From: Pteria penguin
Lineage: Eukaryota; Mollusca; Bivalvia; Pterioida; Pteriidae
Reading direction: 5' to 3'
Length of the DNA: 64,000 nucleotides
Assembly (NCBI GenBank): GCA_035048485.1
Contig: CM068587.1
Coordinates: 45,011,496 to 45,075,495 of the forward strand
Under the pieces are notes generated by a model. The model saw nothing but the letters and a program-made list of their open reading frames with translations, was not told the DNA's origin and made no database searches. The position numbers and the translations under genes are program-made. This document shows positions 35,801-47,800 of the stretch, in pieces. How positions within the stretch are numbered: the first letter of the stretch is position 1; every line of letters starts with the position of its first letter.

Positions 35801-38800
35801 TAAAAGTTGATGACACCCAGAAGGACATTAGAGTGGATGACTATTGGAACAGAGTCCTCCAAACCAAGAGCAGTGGCATGTCACTAAAGTACAAAGTATT
35901 AGGACCCTTGGTGAAAGCTGTTTTATGCTTTGCCCATGGAAATGCAGAAGTTGAGAGAAGCCTATCAGAAAATAAGAAGATGCTCAGCAAAGAAAGAACA
36001 CTGCTATCTGACTCTTCTATAAATGGTCTTAGAATGGTAAAGGATGCTATAAAAGTTAGCTCTGGAGGTGTTGCAGATATAAACATCACAAAGGAGCTGC
36101 TTGAAGTTGGGAGAAATGCCCACAACTTGTATAAAAGAAGAATTGAAGAAGAGGAGTTTGAGAGGCAACAGGCAAAAAAGGCTAGACTTGAATCAGAGGC
36201 AGAAAAAAAGAAGTTAGAAGAATCTAGGAAAGAATTAGAAGGTAAGAAACAGTCCATGAAGGAAAAAGAAAAGGCACTTCTTGAGCTTGATAAACAGCAA
36301 GGACAAGACTTACGATCTGCAGAAAAACTTTATAATGCAGCCAATGAAAGACTGAAAAAGGCAATCAAGAAGAAAGACTTTGATGAAGCTGGAATTGCAC
36401 AAGGCCTTATTGATGTGGCAAGTAAGAAAATGAAGGAGACAAGAGAGCAGATGGAGAAAAATAGAAAGAGCAAAGATGAGCTTGCTGCAAAGCAAAAGAG
36501 GCTTGTGGAAGATTTATCTAAAAGAATTGGTCCTCCAGCTAAATCTGTCCAGAAGAAATGAGCATGGACTGTGTATAGATATACAATGTAACGACAGACT
36601 GACATTTAAAAAATAGACACTTATGTGTTTATGAATTTATTTTCTAGCCAGGATTATACAATTTAAAGTGTTTTCTTTGATGATCCTCCAGTGGATTGGT
36701 TCTTCGGTGAAAGCTAACTATTAATTATGTTATGTTTATGTTTATGTTAGTAGGTTAATACCTCTATACTTGTACTGTTGAGAGATTATATAGTGATTGT
36801 TATGTGTTTCATAATGTTTTATTTTGAATATGATCTTGTATGAAAAATGTCTAAAACACTTAAAGGTAGTGATTGCTAGCTATACACTTGTTTATGAGAA
36901 GATTCATACTTTTATTACTGCAATATTTTGTGCAAAGTAGCAATATAAATTGTACAATTAATATTTTAAATCAAGAAAAAAATATTTCAAGGTGAGGAAA
37001 TGTGATGGCTAGAAGGGGAGATGAGGAGGCCACAATTTCTGTTCCAAATATTCACTGACTCATACAAGTGTATTGCTAGTCCTAAAATATGTGACATAGT
37101 CAAATTAATGTGTTCATATCAGTAAATTATTATTATGTCATCCTATATATTTCAGGTCACAGCCAACAGCATCTGGGACACTGAACCCCTGGGAAACATC
37201 TTTCATACAAGTAAAGTATTGTATGTTAGTTTCTATTTTGCCAAAAGAGCAAAGGTAAGTCAATTAATACCTTCATATTCCTTATTTTTGTTACAAAATT
37301 CCTAATTTGAGCACTAAATTTTCCCTAAAATTTTGAAATTTTAGCCCTAAAATTAGCCCTAATTTTTTGTCAAGAAGTGCTGGACAGCCTGTGATTGCAA
37401 ACATTGGAAACTGCAGTGCAGTTGCCCTAGTAACTTACATATAAAGGGAAATGCTGTCAATATGTAAATATATATAAATGGTTGAAATTGATATAAATGT
37501 GTTATAACAACAAAATATTCATAACAGATATACATGTAGCAAGCATTGATTGGATGAATTCCATTACATAAATGTAAAGATATCATTCAATTAGTATTCA
37601 AATAACAAGGTGTATAGAGAAGAGAAATATGTGTACCGGTATGTAAGAATGTGAACATTCTTATCTCTATAAACAGAGATATACAGAAAAATTGTCATAA
37701 GACAAAATCCTAGGACTTCAAGGAAACAAGATATAGGAGCTGCTAAAAAGAGTGTGTAACACTAGCACAATCAGGATAGAACTTGTCGATTTGTGTACTG
37801 ATCAAAGAATATATCTATGTCAGTATGTGTACATTTATGTATCAATTAAGCATATTTGGCATCTAGCATCACTATTTTTAGAATTTTTGTTTTACCAGGT
37901 ACTATTTTGCATCTTGCACATTTAAGTAGGTTATAGCCTTTACTGGGTTCTCTCGCTGTTTTGACAGCATCGATCATTTATATCTTTCATACTTTACAGA
38001 ATTAATTATAATAATTTTATACTTGATATATATATGTAGATGTTTTCTTTGTACTGTAGATGAGCTAGATAGCTACATGTACCAGACTGTCGGACATCAT
38101 GCAATAGATCTGTATTCTCAGGCTATTGGGCTTCCATTGATTAGACGAACCATAGAGGGTCAGTCAAAAGTCATCACTAGAGATTACACACCAACTAATG
38201 ATGATGAGGTGGAAGATCTGTATCAGCTTCTTTCTGAGGTCAAGGTCAGTAAGATACTAGTGAATACTTTTATGTCCCTGGATCGATAGATTGGGGGCAT
38301 ATTGTCTTTGTCCTGTTTGTCGGTTTGTTTGTTTATCCGTTTGTTGTCAACATTAACTTTGGCTCTAACTTTTTAACTGTGAGGGATAGAGACTTCATAT
38401 TTGACATGCATACTCATCTAATAAAGCCCTTTCAAATGACACCAAGGTCAATGACCTTTTGACCTTGACAATGACCTTCAGGCTAAAAATAACTTTTTGG
38501 ACTTTGGTGCCCCTGGGGGCATTAGTGTTTCTTAAACACAACTTGGTTTCTTATTATGTATACATACATCAGTAAGTATGATTTATCTTGAGTTGTGATT
38601 AAGTGTTCCTCTAAAAGATTGTAACTTTCGTTGCTTTTATAAAAGCTAGGTGAGTTTTAAAGCAGAGCTTGTAACTGAGGTCAATGTCATCAACACAAAT
38701 GATCATTAAAAGTAACATGAAGTGTTTACTGATAGTGATAAAGAAATGTTAGGGTCTTTGGTAATGTTTGCTAAAAGATTAAGCATGCTAAAACACGCTC

Positions 38801-41800
38801 TGGTCTCAAAGTCACAATAACAAACAGTGGATTGTTCTAGTTTTCTTTCATTCTAAGGTCTTTATGACTGATTGTAATTTCCTCCATTTCTTAACACTTG
38901 CCTTTTATTGTAAAGACAATACATCAGTTTTTTCTTTTTTTAAATCTGGACCAACATTTTTCAATTTTATGCACTCCTTAAGGCAAAGATGGGACACTGC
39001 TGTCTGTTATAATAAATGTTCCGATAACTGTGAATTATAAGGAAGTTTTCAGTGAAACCACCAGTAGGATTATGTCGAGCACCTCCAAGAGAAATCTCCT
39101 AATGTTGAAGGATGATATTTTCCCCTGATAGATTTTCTAATTCATTGTAGAATCCTTGAAGATCTAGACAGCTTCAAGAAAGAACAAAAAGTTCAATCTC
39201 AAAACTTGCTAGGAATCAGTTTGATTTTTAATACACCTCTCTTTGAGTGTGCATGTATAGTATACAGGGGGCACCAGAAGCCATTTCCTGGCTTTTAGAC
39301 CCGGAAATATAGGATTAAGATGATTCTTTAAAATTAAGAACATTTTGTCTCCAACATTTTCAGTGATTATTAGGGTTTGGTGTTAAACCATTTTACAAGG
39401 ACACTATGATGACAAATCACTTCCATTCGACAGTGGTAGTCTTTGTCACACAGCTGAATCCCAAATTTTTGCTACCCTGAATAATGAAGCAATATTATTA
39501 TCATAGATTCTGTTTTATAGAGAAATCAATGCTAGAAAGGATGAGTAAAGAATGAGTAAAGGAGATCTTAAAAGCTGCTGCAGTTTTGAGAAAGATGAGA
39601 ACTGGAGCATGAATGTGAAATAATAGTGTCACTTAAACAACAAACGGCGCTCTTTCACATTCACAAACTTACCAACAACCTGCACATCATCCACTTCCTG
39701 GTTTTATTTGAATGTGCAACATGGAAAGTGAAGCTGTCATTAATCTGTATGTGTTTTGAAAAAAATTATGCGTATGCTTGAGCATACATGCATATAAGGT
39801 AGCTACATCACTGACTTTCCACAATTTTTCTCATTTTCATTCCCACAGAGTCCATTGAAATGATAGATTTAGCCTCTGTATAATATAAAGAAGTGCACCT
39901 TCTATATTCATCTCTTTGGAGCCATATGCACCAAATGTACAGATTCCTATCGAGCTATGTTGCCTTATGAGTACTCTTTATTGTCTTATCATAAAGACAG
40001 GATACAGACAAGTCTCAGTTCAGGCTGACACCAGAAACCTCTTGGAGGGGTATGTAAGAATCACACTGACTTTCCGTCTGTCCAATTAAGAAGTTTAACA
40101 AGGCAAGTTTCTCAAAATGTACAAGTGGGACATCCATTACACTTATACCAGTGATGTATCTTGGGATGAATAATTGCATGTTTTAACTTTGTTGCCACAA
40201 GGGGTATTTATTCCATTTTAATCTCATTTAGTTCTCTGAAAATAATTTGAGGCTTACAGAGTAGTTTTCAGTTGACATCTTTGTTTTTCAGGAGAAGTTT
40301 GCAGTAGAAGCAGTGTCTGTTGGTGCCATATTATCAGACTACCAACGTGTAAGGGTGGAAAATGTGTTAGTACATATTTATTGTACACCTGTAGATTTTG
40401 TTAAATATATGTTCTCAGTAAGTTGTTCTTCAGATGGCAAAGAGATATAGGATGTTTTAATTAACCATTTTATGACTTCTCTTTGCTTGCTTTGGTACCA
40501 ATAGAAAATAGTTTTACTTATCTACAAGAACAGAAAGTAAACTGAGTTTAAGTGAGATTCAACTGTAACTGATATTTGTATGTTTTGAAAATTTTTCATT
40601 GAAGTGTGAAGTGTTTTGTCGAAGCTTACTGTGTACCAGTAATAGAATGAATTCACTTTATGTTTCAGGTGTCAGCGTTTGGGTTTAACTTCCCTAGGAT
40701 ATCTGTGGAGAAGGAATCAGAGTCAACTATTACAAGAAATGATTGCATGTGGAATAGATGCTATCCTTATCAAAGTGGCCTCACTCGGTAAATTAATCAA
40801 AGAAAATAGCCACTTTTAAATCATTACAATTTAAAATTTTCAAGTAAATATATATTTTTTAACCATGAATTTGGCACAAGCAAGCCAGTAAGTTTTCAAA
40901 ATACTGCCAGTTTATCATAAGAGACTTTGATAAAAACATTTCTAATATATTTTATCAATTTATTTTAGCATTTTATCAATAATTCATTTAATTTCTGAAA
41001 CATTTTACACCTCACTAGGTCCTACAAAGAATGAATTACATGTATATACACATATTGATTGCATTCATGTTAGAGAATTATGTGCTGCTTACTGACTTTT
41101 TAAAAATTTTACAACAAATTCCCTAAAAAAAGTTAATTTTAAAAGCTTATTGATATTTCTGTCAATATACTTTTATTTCAGGCATTACAATAACCAGTGC
41201 AAACTCGAATTAGACAACCAATGCAATACTTTTTTTTCAGGTGCAATGTCAGTTTCATAATTTTGTAGGATAGAGTACAAGAATGACCATAATTTCTTTG
41301 ATTCATTTTATTTGATTCGTGGCACTATATTGGCAGAGGTGATATTCATTAAGTTCTTAGAATAGCTGTAGTTCATGAGTTTTGTTAAGATAATGTTCAC
41401 TATTTGGTTTTTTTGTTCTATACACCAAAAGAAGAGTATTTCATTTACATAGTGAAATGGTTTACTTCAAGTTACCTGATGCATTGTCTCAAATTTGGAC
41501 ATATGGCATGATTCAGTGGTGAAGAATGGGTGATTTGCAACATACCAATGTGTATCATGACACAAGATCTGAGTTTTAGCTGCCTTAGTCAATCAAGGAA
41601 TAGAAATTAACATGTCACTCATTGTGCTTGAACCCATGACCTCATAGTCCAGAAGATGTTACCCACTGAGCTTTGTGGGATATGATTGTAAGATGCACAT
41701 GTTTACATATTGATTCAAGTTACATGTAGGATTGAATGAGAAATTATTTATGTATGGCTATCTTTAAAGATGCAATAAGGTGGATGGAAATTTAACTGTC

Positions 41801-44800
41801 AAGTATTTACTTCTTCGTTTTACAGGATTAAGCCCAAAGAAGCATCTAGGTAAAAGTTTAAAGGAACTGCAGTCAGAGTTGATGGAAATGGTAAAAAGCA
41901 GTAGAGCACCAAATCATGATCCAAAGTTTTTATGTATATTTATAATTCATATTCATGTATTTGTATTCATTTGTTATAGAAATCAGTATATGCATTTATG
42001 CATTTTGTATATGATCTTTTTATTGTGTTGTAACAATGACTGTCTGTCTAGGATAGTTTTTCGAACTTTTTCCTGTAATGGATGCATCTACAGTGTTGAA
42101 ATTTGATCACAATGTAAATTTCAAAATGTGTAAAAGTAGATTTGCATTTCAGCACAATCAGTGCACCATGACCTATTTTATGGCCAAAAGTAGGTCAAAT
42201 AGTTTTTCAGAGTTTTTTGTAATTGATACAGGTATTATCCTGAAACATTGTCACAACCTACCCCTGGGGGAAATATAAGTTCAGGTTGTTTTTCAAGTGG
42301 ATTCACCTTGACCTTGCTACTTTATCATTAAAAGTGGTCAAAGAGTTTCTGTGACCTTTTTTCATCATGTATACAAGTATTGCTCTGAAATTTAGTTACA
42401 ATCTTCTTCCCAGAGAAATACACAATCAATTGACATGTCATTTGATTTGGTGCACCATGACCGTTTTTAGTAATAAAAGGGGTCAAATAGTTTTCCAGCT
42501 ATTTTTTGTTATAAAGATATTGCCTTGAAATTAACTCTGATCTTTCCTCCTAGAGAAATACAACTTCAGTTTGTATATCAAGTGAAGTGCTGTACTGTGA
42601 CCTACTTTAGGATTAAAAGTAGGTCATAGTTTTCTCTCATTATGAATACTAGTATCGCCCTATGATTTAATCACAACCTTCCTATCAGAAAGGGCAGGAT
42701 TTGGTGTAGTGGTTAAGTGCTTGGCTTGCTGCACCGACGATCCGGGTTCGATTCCCAGGTTGCGCCACTATGTTTAAGAGGTTGGTAATCTCTTGCTTCC
42801 ATGTTGCGATATAACTGAAAAATTCTTGAAAGCCATGAAAAACACCAACCAACCAATCCTATCAAAAATACATGTTTAATTTACAGGTCATTACTTTAAA
42901 TCTGAAAGTAGGTAAAACAGTTTTCCAGGCTTTTTAATTAGTAATTTGGATAGAGTTATTCTGTGTGACCTAATTTGACAGAATTATTGTCCCATTAAAT
43001 ATTTGCTCTTTGAAATTAAGTGTCCTGCATTGCTCTTATTGGATAATGTAGTTGAAAGTCAAAAGTCGATAGACTTTATTTCAAGGTAAATTTAGACAAA
43101 TTTTAAAATTAACCTGTTGTTGAAAATTAAATGTAATTCAATGTTTAATATGTAAGTGTTGTATAATACATGTATACTATAGTATGATATTTTGTGTGTA
43201 GCACCAGGAGTATGATTTGAATGTATGTGGTGAAGGAGGAGAATATGAAACATTTACTTTGGATTGTCCACTGTTCCAACAAAAAATAGTACTGTAAGTA
43301 TATCATACACTGTTAGTTATAAATTACCGTATATACTCGCCTATAAGTTGGATTTTTGGGAGAAAAATATCTTAGTCTAAATACACAACTGACTTATATG
43401 CGCAATACTACACGAATGGAAAAAATCTGACCTTGTTCTGAAGTGGAACTTTGCCGTTGATGAACGGACAATGCAGGCATCATGCACCATAGATAGTACA
43501 CACAATATTCCCTGGTCATTAAGTACTTTTAAAGACGATTTTATGACAGTTAAATGCGTATTGCATGGCCAACAGTTTCTATACATAAAGCTGTTATATA
43601 TCGGTGCTTCGTTGTTTATTTGATCCAGTTCAACACAATTTACAAACTGATTACCTATGTAGAAGTGACATGTTAACGAGCTGTAACAAAAAGCAAACAT
43701 AACCTTATGGAGAAAGTTTAATGACCCTGACGAGACAGTCATCGATTAAATAACATAACACATAGTCCACTAATGCTGAGGACAACATCCATGATGACAT
43801 TCCTTTGTTGGAACTTAGATCAAACTGCTGTTAATGATAATGATGATGGCAGCGACAACAAGTTCGAGGCTGGGGTCTGAAATATGCCCTTTCATAGTAA
43901 ATGGCCTTTTCATGGCTAAAAACTACCCTTTTAACGACTACTATATTCTTAGAAAAGAAGCTTTATGTAACTGAAAGCAATTTAAATGCCCTACTTTTGA
44001 ATATGTCATTTAAATGCCCCTGTATTGTTCAGTACACACAAGTGATACCGCACGATCATTAGAGCAGAGAGGTTCCCAAGCCATTTATTGAAAGTCATTG
44101 AAGTGATGCTATAAGCAAATACAAGCCTTTGTACATTGAAAATTTAGAACAAAATTTCAAGCTCTAAAAGTACAAACCGACTTATAGGCGGAGTGACTTA
44201 TAGGTGCGTAAATACAATTTAATATTCATACACAATTCTTCTTTATGGAAAAATAAAGGTTAGAATATTAATGGTGATTAACAATAAAAGAGGAATAAAG
44301 AGAACAAGAATTAAATGTGCGAGATATACAAAAGGCATGTATTTATTATTTCCTTGCTACAACATTCAATGTTTCTCTGTGGTTACTAAACTTAAGATCT
44401 ATCAAACCCACTTCACTGCTTTCTCAATTGTTGGTTGTGTTACTTACAAATGCATCAGGTCTAGTGTGATAATTAACATTCCATTCGCTTCCACTAACTG
44501 TGGCCAGTTGTACATGTATTATATGTTGTACGACACCACATCCAGATGATTTGTCTGTATGGTTGTGGCCAGGGTGTTTTGGTCGGGAAACTGGAGATTC
44601 AGGACTCTCAGTGAGTGCACTTATGGATCTCCCTATTTGTCGGGGATCAAACCAATATTTCACGAGTGAGATTTCAGGGTCACTACAACCTCTGAGGCCC
44701 AAGAGTGAAATGCGATACATGCAGTGCTAGAAGCCTCTGATACAGAAATGTAAAGTTGGATAATAAAGAACTTAATGAGAAAGATAAAATATGTCTAAAA

Positions 44801-47800
44801 ACACCCTACAAATGAATTTGAATTTTCTGTATTTAAATTCTATATTTAATAGAAATTTCTGGTCTTACTTTCCAGAGATCAGACGAAGACAGTTATACAT
44901 TCAGATGATCCATTTGCCCCAGTAGGCTACCTTAATCTGGAAAAGGCTCACTTGGAAGAAAAAGACATAGTAAGCACTGGTCACTGTTCCTTTTATATGA
45001 TTTCATCTATACAAATTCTCAGTATCTTGCATATTTCTATTGTATCAACTACCGGGTATTTTAGATTTGATAATTTGATTTTGTTTCTTCATTTGTCACT
45101 GAAACTGAAACAGCGACACATGTATAAATACAATTTACATTTAATTTGCTTATCTTGATAGAACATTCTAGATTTCTTCTATGATTTCTTTATGAAATTA
45201 ATTTTTAAACTTTGAATTGTTAAATATACAATGTTATCTTCACAAATATCCCTTTATTTCTTGAAATCAACAATCTCTGTGTTAGAATCATAGAATTTTC
45301 AAATGATTGTCTTCAAAGCAATGGAGTAATTGGAAGCAAATGCAGAGTGTAAATTGATACATGTGTGCAAAAATTGAATAGGAATTGGGATAGGTGAACA
45401 GTGTTTGATTGGTACAGACAGGTATACCTTGGTTATACCATTGTAAATCACAGTGACTTAGTTTTCATCAGAATACACGATACACACTGTACATGTTTGC
45501 ATTTTTTATGTATTTAAGGTAGTTTGATTCAGCTTAATTAGTTAATGTGGATATAGTAATGATATCATATTGAATACACTTTGATATATATTCTTATGTT
45601 TTTCAGTAATTTAAGGCTTGTTAGTCCCCCACCACTAAGTTTCCCCCTGTCTGTCTGTCCGTCTGTCTGTTTGTCTGAGACACTGTGGTTTTCCACACAT
45701 ATGATTTATGATATATAGCTTATGTTTTTCAGTAATTTAATGCTTGTTAGTTCCCCACCACTAAGTTTCCCCTCTGTCTGTCTGTCCATCTGTCTGTTTG
45801 TCTGAGACACTGGTTTTCCACATTTATGATTTATGATATATAGCTTATGTTTTTCAGTAATTTAATGCTTGTTAGTCCCCCACCACTAAGTTTCCCCCTG
45901 TCTGTCTGTCTGTTTGTCTGAGACACTGTGGTTTTCCACACATATGATTTATGATATATAGCTTTGTATCAGTGAGTTACAGATCAAGATTGAGTTTGGT
46001 CTTAACTGACTTGTTTTAGAAAGAGTAATGGCCCTTGGACTTTGTAAATTTATGGAAACCAGTGGGGGACATGTATTACTTCAGCAATACTCAATACGCT
46101 TAAGATAGAGCATCACACAGTATATGATCAAGAACAATTTACATACGAATTGATAGATCGGGGGCATATTGTTTTTGTCCTGTCTGTTTGTTTGTCTGTT
46201 GTCAACTTTAACTTTGGCTATAACTTTTGAACCGTGAGGGATAGAGACTTCATATTTGACATGCATACTCAATTATTGAAGCCCTTTCAAATGACACCAA
46301 GGATGATGACCTTTTGACCTTCATGCTAAAAATAACTTTTTGGACTTCGGTGCCGCCGGGGGCATTAGTGTTTCACAGACACAGCTTGTTTTCTTATGCC
46401 TTTTAAATATTTAAGTTCCTAGATGTTGTCCTTTAGTATGCAAATAATATACATCTTCTTGTCAAAGTTTTTTCCTTAATTTCTTGAACTCTATATGTTG
46501 TATTGTTGTGAATAAATTCAATAAAAATTTCTGGTATTAAAATTTACGTATGTTTTTACAGGATACATCTCTGTCCATGATAGATCGCCTAAAGATCTTA
46601 CCAATGAAACGTAGCTCAGATTTGGAAAATGAGAAATGCAGTGATGAATTTGCTCCATGTCTAGATTTCCACTCGTCAGAAAAAGTCCATTACTCATGCA
46701 AAACAGAAACTTTATCATGTATGTAGCTTGAACAGTGTTTAATAATACATAAGGTTGACTACCTGTTTACTCTAATATGGATGTTTTAAATTACCAAATA
46801 GCTCATACTATCTTCAGAAGTTTCAATTTTATTTTCCAAATATCAATATATTTAACTCCAGATGACTTGAATTTGGGCAATTCACATTTTCATTAACTGT
46901 AAGTAATTTTAAAATGCTTCTATCAGTTCTCCATCACATATTTCCTGGTATAACTCATATTCATATTTATGTACTAGGTTAAGTGATAAGCAAGTCAAGT
47001 GATCCGCCGTACTAAGGGCATACTGTGACTATGACGTTAGGTTGCAGTAGCCTTTAACTTCACTAGTTCCAAAATGAAAGTGTTCCCCAAAAATTAATAT
47101 CATTTGCATGATCTTATATAAAAGACATATTCTATTAAAGAGATCACTTTTAATTCCTGGGGAAATATATGTACATTCTTATTACAAACTGCAAATTGAT
47201 TGGACTATAGAAGAAATTTTGGGGAGAGAAATTGACCACACTTCAAGTCTATTTTGTGAATTACCCTGAAAAATGCAAAAAATGGCAAATTTAATAGTTT
47301 CATAGGATATCTACCCATATATTGTATAAAGTTTATACTAGGATTCATCATACTTTTTTTTTTTTAGAAACTTGTCTGAATGTGGAAGAAACTGAATTTT
47401 ACTGTGCCCATGAATAATTGGGCCCAGTTTTCTAAGAATTTTTATCAACAAACAAACCAACCATATATGTTAGAAGGTATATTTCTTTAAGAAATGTATC
47501 AAGACTTTTGCATTAGAAAATAAGGCTTTGTTTGATTTGTTCTTGAAATGCAATTTACTGTTTCACTATTGTTCTAAGTTTTGTTATGCAATGATTTCAT
47601 TCCTTTCATTCCTTTGTTATGCAATGATTTCATTCCTTTCACAGCTAAGGTGTATCCAAAGATTAAACAGCATGGTGTTGATGTATGGATATCAGGAGTG
47701 ATTGGTAAATACACCTCCAGTGATAGTCTGCAAGATATAACAAGGTCGGCCATGGAAAACATCAAAGGTAAAATCACAGATATGGAAAGTCTAATAAATA

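Larger units (their letters stand above)
44970..46561 (+). other. DPH6 intron with two dispersed repeats
   Basis: Apart from the CTGTCTGT-containing triplication at 45590-45970 and the repeat at 46145-46393, I see no feature in this intron. Confidence 0.5.

Noticed and set aside
34617..36605. Minus-strand ORFs of 61-138 codons opposite the transposase
   Set aside because: They are antisense shadows of the strongly coding plus strand.
42692..42770. Functional tRNA gene
   Set aside because: A and B boxes are present but the acceptor and anticodon stems do not pair well, and the sequence continues into a SINE body with target duplications.
43377..43742. 121-codon minus-strand ORF
   Set aside because: No domain is recognised, and it lies within a probable non-coding transposon.
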